A stretch of DNA of 22,970 nt, taken from contig NZ_JBGFGN010000065.1 of NCBI RefSeq assembly GCF_041224595.1, positions 1 to 22,970 on the forward strand, written 5' to 3'. Position numbers and translations under genes: made by a program. A model generated the notes under the pieces. The model did not search any database, was not told the origin of the DNA, and was given only the letters and a program-made list of their open reading frames with translations. Shown piece by piece: positions 1-7,153 of this stretch. This stretch comes from Donghicola sp041224595. Lineage in GTDB: Bacteria; Pseudomonadota; Alphaproteobacteria; Rhodobacterales; Rhodobacteraceae. Position 1 is the first letter of the stretch. Each line of letters starts with the position of its first letter.

Positions 1-108
1 CTCGACTGTCCGCCAAACCTCCTCGCCCACATCTCACCTTTGGGGTGGGCACATATCGTGCTCACTGGCGAATATCGATGGAGGATAAGCACCAACCAAG
101 CCGCTTAA
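1..108 (+). CDS. tnpA: Tn3-family transposase TnpA, C-terminal 35 codons (5' part outside window)
   Basis: Reading frame 1 from the first base gives a 35-residue tail containing 'HISPLGWAHIVLTGEYRW', followed by TAA at 106-108. This tail matches the conserved end of Tn3-family DDE transposases (LSPLGW.HI.LTG.Y.W). The stop codon lies inside the 38-bp terminal repeat at 104-141, as is common in this family. The catalytic DDE core must lie to the left of the window. Together with the tnpR end at the right edge, tnpA and tnpR would be divergent, with both 3' ends facing the terminal repeats, as in a minimal Tn3-like unit. The match is short but specific. Confidence 0.85.
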   Translation, partial: LDCPPNLLAHISPLGWAHIVLTGEYRWRISTNQAA

Positions 109-141
109 AGGGGGATTCCGCACTCAGCCGCACTCGACCCC
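104..141. repeat. Tn3-family 38-bp terminal inverted repeat (left copy)
   Basis: The reverse complement of this segment begins GGGGTCGAGTGCGG and is identical over all 38 bases to 22832-22869. The 38-bp length, GGGG terminus and flanking 5-bp duplication are typical of the Tn3 family. The transposon body lies to the left (outside the window), not between the two repeats within the window. Confidence 0.93.
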
Positions 142-146
142 CAAAA
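142..146. repeat. 5-bp target-site duplication CAAAA (left copy)
   Basis: CAAAA directly follows the left terminal repeat, and the same five bases directly precede the right terminal repeat at 22827-22831. Keeping one copy and removing the transposon fuses the flanking coding sequences in frame (…ITPK-ELGAVV…). This shows that one insertion event split one gene. Confidence 0.9.
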
Positions 147-662
147 GAGCTGGGGGCTGTAGTTGAACTGCCCGAAGGCGATCTGGATGGATTTCTCCAA
201 GGACACTTTGGATTCGACCGCGCAAAGTTTTTGCAGGAACTCTTCAAGATAACTGAAGAAGAGTGGCAGGACTGTACTCCAAGGCTCATTCAAGTTGGGG
301 CCGCATGTGACGCTGCGCAACCAAAACCTGGACCTCTGTTGTATCTCTTTGCTGTTGAGTGGCCATTCGCCAACGCTGATGGCCTTAAGGCAAAAGGCGT
401 CAAGGGAGGTGATCCAAAGAAGAACCTTTCTTATGACTCAGGTAGGAAGCCAAAAGAGCTCGAATGGCAATCGCCGGTCCTTAAGATCGGAGATTTGCCG
501 CAAGGTGGGAAGATTTCAGTCTTCAAGAATCTTTCTATAGGACTACCTCCGGCAGAGGCCGAAAAACTGAAAACGGTCTACAGGTTTCGAGAGGAACTAG
601 TTTCTCAACTGACACAAGATTATGCGCGTTACATTTCTCGTCCTGGAATTGTAACGCTGTAG
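147..662 (+). pseudogene. Receiver-domain protein, C-terminal 171 codons (split by Tn3-family element)
   Basis: This is the 3' part of the gene whose other parts lie at 20546-20702 and 22110-22831. The frame starts E-L-G-A-V-V directly after the target duplication and ends at TAG 660-662 with '…RYISRPGIVTL'. An ATG at 45 is in frame, but it would translate transposon sequence and is probably not a natural start. The segment looks like a soluble mixed alpha/beta region with several charged helices. I see no nuclease, NADase, protease or transmembrane motif in it, so the output function is unknown. Base composition is visibly more AT-rich than the mobilization genes. Continuity with the right-edge fragment is well supported by the frame and the duplication. 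Function is not assigned. Confidence 0.85.
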
Positions 663-678
663 AGATCGGCCGAAAACA

Positions 679-1248
679 TCAAGTTATCGGGTCTGATAGC
701 GCCTCACGCATAATACGGCTGATTGTAGATCGGTGAACGCCAAAGATACGCGCGGCCTCGGCCTCCGTGCGCTTGCCAGAGCGCACCATGTCGCGGATTT
801 CCTGTCGTTGGTCGTCAGAGAGCTTCGGCTTGCGCCCCGGGTAACGTCCTTTCTTGCGCGCGCGCTCCAGACCGGCATGGGTGCGCTCCCGGATTATCTC
901 GCGTTCAAACTCGGCGAAGACGCCAACCATTTGCATCATCATCCGCCCTGCGGGCGTGGTCGTGTCGATGGCCTCTGTAAGTGACCGGAATCCGGCCCCA
1001 GCTGCGTCGATCTTCTCCATGATAGACAAAAGGTCTTTCAAAGACCGTGAGAGCCGATCCAGCTTCCAAACGACCACAACGTCGCCTTGGCGGAGCTGAT
1101 CGAGCATCCGATGCAGCTCTGGCCGATCCCAACGGCCTCCGGACGCACGTTCCTCAAACACACGTTCACATCCGCCCGAGGAAAGCGCATCGAGTTGTGC
1201 GGCGGTAGCTTGTTCGTCGGTCGATACGCGGGCATAGCCAAAGTTCAT
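679..1248 (-). CDS. Serine recombinase (resolvase/DNA invertase family)
   Basis: The 189-aa product has the full two-domain layout of small serine recombinases. The N-terminal catalytic domain starts 'MNFGYARVSTDEQ' (nucleophile Ser at about residue 9) and contains 'VVVWKLDRLSRSLKDL', the conserved LDRL.R segment. It continues through 'FAEFEREIIRERTHAGL' into a C-terminal helix-turn-helix ('EAEAARIFGVHRSTISRI', about residues 161-178). The length is normal for Tn3/Pin-type enzymes. It is distinct from the tnpR fragment at the right edge, whose C-terminus differs. It lies alone behind a symmetric TGTTGC/GCAACA site (1257-1310), which fits a recombination or autoregulatory site. A plausible role is plasmid multimer resolution, or a remnant of an older transposon. 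Confidence 0.93.
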   Translation of the reverse strand: MNFGYARVSTDEQATAAQLDALSSGGCERVFEERASGGRWDRPELHRMLDQLRQGDVVVVWKLDRLSRSLKDLLSIMEKIDAAGAGFRSLTEAIDTTTPAGRMMMQMVGVFAEFEREIIRERTHAGLERARKKGRYPGRKPKLSDDQRQEIRDMVRSGKRTEAEAARIFGVHRSTISRIMREALSDPIT

Positions 1249-1256
1249 ACAAATAC

Positions 1257-1310
1257 TGTTGCGCTTTCTTGTTGCTCAATCAAGATAATTCGCAACATAA
1301 TTTTGCAACA
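1257..1310. promoter_or_regulatory. Symmetric repeat site upstream of the resolvase (candidate res/operator)
   Basis: TGTTGC occurs at 1257-1262 and 1270-1275, and its complement GCAACA at 1292-1297 and 1305-1310. The spacing is TGTTGC-N7-TGTTGC-N16-GCAACA-N7-GCAACA, exactly symmetric about 1283.5. A further TGTTGC is at 1332-1337. The site starts 9 bp upstream of the resolvase start codon, where res subsites or an autorepression operator would be expected. Confidence 0.6.
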
Positions 1311-1563
1311 GCCAAGGTAGGGCGTGTCGTATGTTGCGCAAAGGACCGTTTTTTGCCCATGGATTCTGGCAGGGGATTTCTGTCCAGTGAGCGGACAAAA
1401 CGAAACTTCGGCACATTCGACTTACGTCTCGCCTCAGCTCATGCCTGTTCTGCGCCCTACCGCTCCGGTCGCAGCGGTAGGACACTTTCGAAGCCAGTCG
1501 AAAAGACGATCAGGCTCCTCTGGATGAGACAGCCGCTTTAGCGCCGTTTCCTCGAAGCGTTTT
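1311..1563. other. Intergenic stretch between resolvase and P450, with hairpins and no clear gene
   Basis: No convincing gene was found. A hairpin with 8-bp arms (CTACCGCT 1457-1464, AGCGGTAG 1473-1480) lies just beyond the 3' end of the P450 gene and could act as its terminator, although no T-tract follows it on the minus strand. A short open stretch on the minus strand (about 1560-1436, '…FEETALKRLSHPEEPDRLFDW…' in character) looks protein-like and could be the tail of a lost gene. I do not recognise it. Confidence 0.3.
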
Positions 1564-2667
1564 CTATATCACTGCAACCCGTAGTGGAAACAACCAGTCG
1601 CCTGCGAGAGGGCGCCAGCGCTCCGGTAACGGTGCCTTCTCCGGCTGAAGGCGCTCTATCTCCATCAGTAGACGTACCAAGAGCGACCGGGAAAGGGCAT
1701 GGCCGAGACAAGCATGGTTTCCCATACCGAAGGTTAGCGGGCGGGAGGATCGCTCGGAGTTGAATTGCTCTGGGTCGGGAAACGCATCCGGGTCATGGTT
1801 CCCGGCTGCCCAGACCATAGCAAGAGGTGTCCCCGGCTCGATGACGATGTCACAAACCTCTATGACATCGGTAGTGTACCTCATCGTCAACGGCGTCGGA
1901 CTTGCCAAGCGCAGGCACTCGTCCGCACAGCGTGAGGTCGGACGAACGGCTTTGCTGTTGGCAAATGCTACACGCATCGCGGCGTCAATTCCAACGGCGA
2001 TTGTCTCGATCCCGTCGAAGGCGATTCCGGCAAGTAGCTCGACCGTTCTGTCAGCGCCCAGGCTCGATTGAAGGGACGCGACAAATGGAGACGGACCACG
2101 CAAGGCGATCTTGCAGAGTTCATTGAGATCTATTGCGCCCACTTCTGCCAAATCGGCCTTGTCTGAACGCGGGTTGGGAGACAGCAGGTAAGCCATTTTC
2201 TTGACCGCAGCCTCGCACCGTTGGGCATCCTCCGGAGAAAGCCCGAGAAGGGCTGCCCAGCTAGCGCGGACAATGCGCTCGACCAAGTCGACCCGCAGAT
2301 CGGCTCTTCCAGGCGCAGCTTGCACAACGCCGCGCACAGCTTCGTCAGTTAATGCCTGAAGTGGAAGCGAAGCGAAGGCAGCGATCATCGCGCCACGCTC
2401 CAACCGATGCACCGGGCCCGATTGCGTGAACAGCGCACGGTCCAAAATGCGCCCGAGGACAGGCGCGGCCGACATCGCGTTGGTATCGGTCGCCATTCCG
2501 TCAGCAGCAGGGTTGCGGGATAGGGATAGAAGCTCCGCGTGACCGAGTATCGCGTAGCCACCCCAAGGAGCGGTCTGAATGCGATCTCCTGTTCGAAAGT
2601 CGCCCGCGAATGCAGCAGCAGCAGATGGCCATCCGTCGAGGCTAGAGAAAGTGTCCAAGGTTTTCAT
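1564..2667 (-). CDS. Cytochrome P450
   Basis: Heme-thiolate monooxygenase family, shown by the main P450 signatures in order: a C-helix 'PVHRLERGAM', an I-helix oxygen-activation motif 'AFDGIETIAVG' (G-x-E-T), the K-helix ExxR ('ECLR'), 'NHDPDAFPDPEQFN', and the heme loop 'FGMGNHACLGHALSR' with the axial Cys. Length is 367 aa from the chosen start, slightly short for bacterial soluble P450s (about 400). No membrane anchor is seen. I place the start at 2667 because AAGGA lies 9 nt upstream; an ATG at 2688 would add seven residues but has a poorer ribosome site. No ferredoxin, reductase or biosynthetic partner is in the window, so redox partners would have to come from the chromosome. Substrate unknown. 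Upstream lies an elaborate palindromic region (2674-2764). Confidence 0.93.
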   Translation of the reverse strand: MKTLDTFSSLDGWPSAAAAFAGDFRTGDRIQTAPWGGYAILGHAELLSLSRNPAADGMATDTNAMSAAPVLGRILDRALFTQSGPVHRLERGAMIAAFASLPLQALTDEAVRGVVQAAPGRADLRVDLVERIVRASWAALLGLSPEDAQRCEAAVKKMAYLLSPNPRSDKADLAEVGAIDLNELCKIALRGPSPFVASLQSSLGADRTVELLAGIAFDGIETIAVGIDAAMRVAFANSKAVRPTSRCADECLRLASPTPLTMRYTTDVIEVCDIVIEPGTPLAMVWAAGNHDPDAFPDPEQFNSERSSRPLTFGMGNHACLGHALSRSLLVRLLMEIERLQPEKAPLPERWRPLAGDWLFPLRVAVI

Positions 2668-2673
2668 CACTTT

Positions 2674-2764
2674 GATCCTTAAAAGCATGCCGAAGACCTC
2701 GCTATCAGCGAGGTTGCTCAGTGAGTCACTGAGGTTCAGCGCTTAAGGATCGATTGATGCATCA
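2674..2764. repeat. Nested palindromes upstream of the P450 gene
   Basis: Outer arms GATCCTTAA (2674-2682) and TTAAGGATC (2743-2751) enclose two perfect hairpins: ACCTCGCT-ATC-AGCGAGGT (2696-2714) and the 17-bp palindrome CTCAGTGA-G-TCACTGAG (2717-2733). A third palindrome, TGATGCATCA, follows at 2755-2764. The left outer arm contains the P450 ribosome site on the minus strand, so the fold could hide it in the transcript. It may instead be paired operators or a recombination site. Confidence 0.55.
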
Positions 2765-2834
2765 GACCACCTTTCGACAGGTTCGATAGAGGTTACCACC
2801 GATGATGTCAACAGGGTGAGGGCTGCGCTTCCGG

Positions 2835-2857
2835 TCGGGGGTATCAGTGGCCCCCGA
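2835..2857 (-). terminator. Candidate hairpin terminator after the small mobilization-side gene
   Basis: TCGGGGG (2835-2841) and CCCCCGA (2851-2857) form a perfect 7-bp GC-rich stem with a 9-nt loop, just downstream of the stop codon at 2873-2875 on the minus strand. There is no T-run, so a Rho-independent terminator is only a possibility. Confidence 0.35.
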
Positions 2858-2872
2858 TCACAGAGTCAGAGG

Positions 2873-3138
2873 CTACGCGTCCGGCTTCTGATCGAACAGG
2901 ATCACCCGCCCGTCGCCGCTGCTAGGGCTGTTGACCAGCACGAACGGCACATCAGCCCCATCTTTCTCGTAGATGCAGCGATATTCATCTGGCCGTCGAG
3001 TGGATCGCACACCTGATCGTAGCGGTAGCTATAGCCGATGCCTTGATCGATCCAGGCCTCGACACCTGCGGGCGTCACCAAGGACATGGGCTGCCCATCC
3101 AGCAACAACGTTTTACCCACGTTGAACACTTCATACAT
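2873..3138 (-). pseudogene. Small unknown protein gene with an apparent 1-nt frameshift
   Basis: Starts ATG at 3138 after a strong AAAGGAG ribosome site, 35 nt beyond the relaxase stop, so it is probably the distal gene of the relaxase operon. The first frame reads 'MYEVFNVGKTLLLDGQ…GYSYRYDQVCDPLD'. It then loses protein character. From about 2993 a different frame reads 'RPDEYRCIYEKDGADVPFVL…ILFDQKPDA' and stops at 2873-2875. Both halves look like one soluble protein of about 88 aa joined by one missing base near 2990-2997. Read unshifted, the frame gives a 78-aa protein ending at 2902. The change could be a real mutation or a sequencing error. I do not recognise the family. Confidence 0.55.
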
Positions 3139-3173
3139 CTTTCGGTCTCCTTTATTTGCTCTGTCAGATCACG

Positions 3174-4520
3174 TCATAGGCTGTGGCCGTCGCCACGATC
3201 CCTGTCCCGCGTGTTTTCATTCTCGTTGTCATCGCGCTCCTGCGCGCGGTCGTTATCCGGTTCCAGCCGCTCACGCGGCTTGTTCAAAACGTCCTTCAGG
3301 CGGTCGTTGACAGACGGCTTGCGATCCTCGCGACCGATGTCCTCGGAACGGTCCTGCCTTTGACGCTGGGCCGGGGTCCGCGAGGGTCTTACAGCCTCCT
3401 CCCCGAGGTCATTTTCGCTGTACCCGTCCAGCTTGTGAACGGCTGCCTGGCCGTCACGCCCCGCGTCCTTTTCCATAATCTCTTTCAGCCGCTCTCGCGC
3501 ATAATTGCGGCCTTCCGGCTTCGGCGTGTCGTCCTGGTCCCGTGACCGGTCCACGACGCGCGCCAGACGCTCCCGGAAATCCTCCGGGTTGCGTTCGCCG
3601 CGTTCTTTCGAAGTCGCAGCCCTGAGTGCGGCCAGACCGGCAGAGACTCGCCCCTGCCCCGCCTCGCGCTCGATGCCATAGGTCTCCCGCGCGATGTCCA
3701 GGCGTTCGCGCATTTCGCGGAAGGCGGCGCGCGCCTGGCGGGCGGCATGGACCACGGCCCCGCGCTCGGTGACAGGGATGTATTCCCGGCCCTGACGCTC
3801 GGCCATGGCCTTCGCCCGCCGCTCCATGGAATTGGCCGCTGGCCCCAGCTTCAGCTCGGGGTCGCGGTCCAGCTCCTCGGCGGACAGCTTGTCGCCACGA
3901 TCCAGCGCCGTCTCGCGCTGCTTCTCAAGCGACCGGTGATCGACACGCTCGACCTCTCCGACACGCTCCAGCGCGCGGTTCTGCAATTCGGCCCATAGAC
4001 CACGCATCTGCTCGATCTCGACGCCGCCAGTCTTGGCGGAGTCGAGCACGCGGGTTTTGGTGGTGAAGCCCCCGGCTTCCAGCTTACGAGTGGAGGTCAA
4101 AACATGAGCGTGGTGGTTGCGCTGATCGCCTTCCCGGTGCGGCGCATGGATCGCAACATCGACGGCCACGCCATAGCGGCTGACCAGCTCCTGGGCGAAG
4201 TCGCGGGTGATCTGCGACCGAGCCTCGGCGCTGATCTCGGAGGGCAGGGCCAGCTCCCATTCGCGGGCGGTGACGGAGTTGCGGCGAGTCTCGCTGGCCT
4301 CGGCCTCGTTCCAGAGGCGGGACCGGTCCGAGGCCCAGTCCGGGGCGTCCTTCGGGGTCAGGATGAAGGTCTCCTCGATGCCCTGCTTGCGGGTGTAATC
4401 GTGGACACGGCCTTCGCGCTGGCACTCGATGCGCTCCCCGACACGGTAGGCTGCCGCCGCCGTGGCGGAGCGCCCGGCGCTGCGTTTGATCGTCTTCACG
4501 GAGAGGTGGTAGCTGGCCAT
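3174..4520 (-). CDS. mobA: MOBQ-family relaxase (MobA/MobL)
   Basis: Nicks oriT and carries the transferred strand during mobilization. The N-terminus 'MASYHLSVKTIKRSAGRS' aligns with RSF1010 MobA, and Tyr25 (in 'AAAAYRVGE') falls at the position of the RSF1010 catalytic Tyr25. The metal-binding motif is present as 'HAPHREGDQRNHHAHVLTS', and the later 'VDHRSLEKQ' segment is also family-typical. The C-terminal half (from about residue 260) is highly charged and repetitive in Arg/Glu/Asp, without the primase seen in RSF1010. Length is 448 aa. An upstream in-frame start at 4556 would add 12 residues before the conserved MASYHLS start, so 4520 is chosen. It is divergent from the TraD-like/VirD4 genes across the oriT region. 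Confidence 0.95.
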   Translation of the reverse strand: MASYHLSVKTIKRSAGRSATAAAAYRVGERIECQREGRVHDYTRKQGIEETFILTPKDAPDWASDRSRLWNEAEASETRRNSVTAREWELALPSEISAEARSQITRDFAQELVSRYGVAVDVAIHAPHREGDQRNHHAHVLTSTRKLEAGGFTTKTRVLDSAKTGGVEIEQMRGLWAELQNRALERVGEVERVDHRSLEKQRETALDRGDKLSAEELDRDPELKLGPAANSMERRAKAMAERQGREYIPVTERGAVVHAARQARAAFREMRERLDIARETYGIEREAGQGRVSAGLAALRAATSKERGERNPEDFRERLARVVDRSRDQDDTPKPEGRNYARERLKEIMEKDAGRDGQAAVHKLDGYSENDLGEEAVRPSRTPAQRQRQDRSEDIGREDRKPSVNDRLKDVLNKPRERLEPDNDRAQERDDNENENTRDRDRGDGHSL

Positions 4521-5162
4521 GCGCCCTCCCCTCGCCTGTGATGCAAATGCGCCCACGCGCCGGAGCTGATCCGTGCCGATGTCCTGACATTGGCAATCGG
4601 ATCACCCGTCTTTTCTCCACAAGAGTGCGCCCGGAACCGGCGCGGTCCGAGGGGAAAAGACAGCCCGCTTGAGGCAAGCCAACGGCTCTCCGACGCGCGG
4701 GCTTGCCAGTGATCTACCCCCAGATCCCCAGCCTCATGGGGGGCGGGATATGGGGGTAGATCACTGGCGGTTTGCCGGGGGCAAACCCGGTTCGTGTCGG
4801 CACCGTCAGGTCCGACGACACGAACCTCCCGCAAGGAAGATGCCAGCGGCAGACCAGCCCCCACCGTGGGGCATCGGGCGAGACGCTGGCGCGACCTTGC
4901 GGGACGCGATCCAACCGCTGAGGTTGGGCTGGGATGGTTTGGAAGGGGCAGCGCGCCCTTCCATGTCGCGGCGGCACGCGGCGAAGGGGATGGCCATCGG
5001 CCGGGGCCTTGCCCCAGAGAGATCGCACGCAAATCTCGGAACCGCAGGTGGAGAGTTTGCATAAGTGCGCCCTTGTCCTTTACAGGCCTATGGGTAATCG
5101 CTTGCAGTTAATCTGGCAACACAATATTCAACTACAGGTAGTTATTTGAGTGGAGCGGGCAG
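4521..5162. other. oriT: Non-coding oriT region between relaxase and accessory mobilization gene
   Basis: This 640-bp gene-free region separates divergent mobilization genes and is rich in inverted repeats. GCCAGTGATCTACCCCC arms lie at 4705-4728 and 4745-4768, with two mismatches over 24 bp. TTTGCC/GGCAAA is at 4771-4785. An 11-bp perfect pair GGTTCGTGTCG/CGACACGAACC is at 4789-4799 and 4816-4826. CCAACC/GGTTGG is near 4912-4928. The nick-site core is at 5062-5073, and related TGCGCCC motifs occur near 4535 and 4619. Promoters for both flanking operons should also lie here. Confidence 0.8.
5062..5073 (+). other. oriT nick-region core TAAGTGCGCCCT
   Basis: TAAGTGCGCCCT is the conserved nick region of MOBQ/IncQ-type origins of transfer (RSF1010/pTF1 class). 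It lies 90 bp upstream of the accessory mobilization gene and is transcriptionally upstream of both mobilization operons. Cleavage would be expected within or at the end of this core by the relaxase at 3174-4520. The exact phosphodiester cannot be read from sequence alone. Confidence 0.85.
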
Positions 5163-5462
5163 TTGGCAGAGACCGAGCTGGAGAAAGCAGAAAAGCGATA
5201 TGCCCAGGCCAAGGCCCGGCTTCAGGCTTTGAGGAACCGGGAAGCCACCAGGCAGCGCAAGCTGGATACCCGGCGCAAGGTGATCCTGGGCGGGGCGCTC
5301 ATGGATCTGGCGGATCGGGATTCCGGGGCCGCTGCGATGCTCGACCGGTTGATCCGCAACCTGCCCCGTGAACAGGATCGCAAGGCTTTCGCGGACTGGG
5401 TGGCTCCTACCGGATCGCCCTCCCCTCTCCCACCCAGCTCTGATCCGGAAACACCGTCCTGA
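5163..5462 (+). CDS. TraD-like accessory mobilization protein
   Basis: A 99-aa basic, helical protein: 'ELEKAEKRYAQAKARLQAL' is a coiled-coil-like N-terminus, followed by 'KLDTRRKVILGGALMDLA', the segment typical of the Ti-plasmid TraD / MobC-like oriT-associated family that sits beside MobA/L relaxases. It probably helps assemble the relaxosome at oriT. The start is TTG at 5163 with GGAG about 8-11 nt upstream; no ATG fits. Its TGA (5460-5462) overlaps the ATG of the coupling-protein gene (TGATG), implying translational coupling. The C-terminal 15 residues are Pro/Ser-rich. Confidence 0.8.
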   Translation: MAETELEKAEKRYAQAKARLQALRNREATRQRKLDTRRKVILGGALMDLADRDSGAAAMLDRLIRNLPREQDRKAFADWVAPTGSPSPLPPSSDPETPS

Positions 5463-7135
5463 TGCGGAGCGTGATGCACGTCTTCGGGGGGCTGTTCCGG
5501 TTCTTCGGTCGGCTGATATTCACGCCCATCCTGTTGGGCTGGATGACCGGCGCTGTCCTGTTCGGCGCGATGATCGGGTCACTGGTGGCGACACCATTCG
5601 TCTTTGCCTTCTTCGACCAGCCGCCCGGCGCAAGCGCATGGCAGTGGCTCGTCTTCGGTCCCTTCATGCTCATAGGCGCTATCTTCGGGTTCCAGTATTG
5701 GCGCATGGCTTCGGGCGCGGACGCCTTTTTCGGGCTGACCGGCGACAGCCACGGCTCAGCCCGCTTCGCCAACCGCAAGGAGCTGAAGAAACTCCAGCGG
5801 GAAGACGGCCTTCTGATCGGGCGCAACCCGCATACAGGTCGGCTGCTGCGCTATGACGGTCCCGCCCATCTGATCACGCTCGCCCCGACGCGGGCCGGGA
5901 AAGGCGTCGGCACCGTGATCCCGAACCTACTGGCAGCGGAACGCTCGGTTCTGGTCATCGACCCCAAGGGCGAGAATGCCCGGATCGCTGGGGAAGCCCG
6001 GCGGCGGTTCGGAACGGTCCATGTCCTCGATCCCTTCGAAGTCTCCGGGATGCCCTCTGCCGCCTACAATCCGCTCGACCGGCTGACACCGGACAGCCTC
6101 GATCTGGGCGAGGATGCGGCCTCCCTGACAGAAGCGCTGGTCATGGACCCGCCGGGGCAGGTGACGGAAGCGCATTGGAACGAGGAGGCCAAGGCCATCC
6201 TTGGCGGTCTGATCATGTTCTGCGTCTGCCACGAAGACCGCGACCGCCGGACGCTTGCCACCGTCCGGGAATATCTCACTCTGCCCCCAGAAAAGCTGCG
6301 CGCGCTGCTGGAGCTGATGCAGGACAGTGATGCGGCGGGCGGGCTGATCGCCCGCGCCGCCAATCGCTTCCTCGGCAAGGCGGATCGGGAAGCCGCCTCG
6401 GTGCTATCCAACGCACAGCGCCACACGCATTTCCTGGACAGCCCGCGCATTGCCAAAGTCCTGTCGCGGTCGGATTTCCACTTCTCGGACCTGCGCCACC
6501 GGATCGCTTCGGTGTTTCTGGTGCTGCCCCCGAACCGGATGGACGCCTACAGCCGCTGGCTGCGCCTTCTGGTGTCTCAGGCTCTTCAGGACATTGCACG
6601 GGACGCTGAGGCGTCCGTGAGACCCCTGAGTGGCCCTGCAGACGCTCAGGGGGGCACACAGCGCCTCAGGACGCCCACGCTGTTCCTCCTGGACGAGTTT
6701 GCCGCCCTGGGCCGTCTGCAGGCCGTAGAGCGCGCCATGGGGCTGATGGCGGGATACGGACTTCAGCTCTGGCCGATCCTGCAGGACATGAGCCAGCTCA
6801 AGGACCTCTATGGCGAACGTGCTGGCACCTTCATTGCCAATGCCGGGGTGCAACAGGTCTTCGGGGTCAATGACTTCGAGACGGCCAAATGGCTGAGCCA
6901 GATGATCGGCCAGGAAACTGCCGGGTTCCAGACCGACAGCTTCAAGCCCGGCGACGGTCCCAGCTTCAGCAACAACCTCACAGGCCGCGATCTGCTGACC
7001 CCTGATGAAATCATGCAGCTCCGCCCGGAAAACCAGCTCCTGCGCGTGCAGGGCCAAGCCACCGCCGTGGCGCAGAAGCTGCGCTACTACACCGATCCCG
7101 AGTTCAAGGGGCTGTTCGTCCCGCAGGACCAGTAA
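5462..7135 (+). CDS. traG: Type IV coupling protein, VirD4/TraG family
   Basis: The inner-membrane ATPase that links the relaxosome to a mating channel. The 557-aa protein has two N-terminal membrane segments (about residues 18-50 and 61-80). These are followed by the Walker A region 'APTRAGKGVGTVIPNLL' (about 141-157) with 'SVLVIDPKGEN' after it, and the Walker B 'LFLLDEFAALG' (about 407-417). The remaining C-terminus contains 'WPILQDMSQLKDLYG' and 'FGVNDFETAKWLS', both family-typical. Length is normal for short TraG/VirD4 proteins. It is coupled to the upstream TraD-like gene by a 1-nt overlap. No other type IV secretion genes (virB set) are in the window, so it would have to work with a co-resident conjugative system. 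Confidence 0.96.
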   Translation: MRSVMHVFGGLFRFFGRLIFTPILLGWMTGAVLFGAMIGSLVATPFVFAFFDQPPGASAWQWLVFGPFMLIGAIFGFQYWRMASGADAFFGLTGDSHGSARFANRKELKKLQREDGLLIGRNPHTGRLLRYDGPAHLITLAPTRAGKGVGTVIPNLLAAERSVLVIDPKGENARIAGEARRRFGTVHVLDPFEVSGMPSAAYNPLDRLTPDSLDLGEDAASLTEALVMDPPGQVTEAHWNEEAKAILGGLIMFCVCHEDRDRRTLATVREYLTLPPEKLRALLELMQDSDAAGGLIARAANRFLGKADREAASVLSNAQRHTHFLDSPRIAKVLSRSDFHFSDLRHRIASVFLVLPPNRMDAYSRWLRLLVSQALQDIARDAEASVRPLSGPADAQGGTQRLRTPTLFLLDEFAALGRLQAVERAMGLMAGYGLQLWPILQDMSQLKDLYGERAGTFIANAGVQQVFGVNDFETAKWLSQMIGQETAGFQTDSFKPGDGPSFSNNLTGRDLLTPDEIMQLRPENQLLRVQGQATAVAQKLRYYTDPEFKGLFVPQDQ

Positions 7136-7153
7136 TCCGAAGGACGCCTCCCG

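Noticed and set aside
45..146. Apparent ATG start at 45 for the left receiver fragment
   Set aside because: Codons 1-34 translate the end of tnpA and the terminal repeat in another frame. The natural gene enters at 147 from the right-edge fragment.
2674..2764. tRNA-like cloverleaf
   Set aside because: The arms do not match tRNA lengths, and there is no T-loop GTTCRA motif or anticodon arm layout, so it is treated as nested palindromes.
4496..5062. 188-codon minus-strand frame and other open frames across oriT
   Set aside because: They are composed of GC-rich repeats and hairpins, overlap the nick region and lack protein-like conservation. The region is better read as non-coding oriT.
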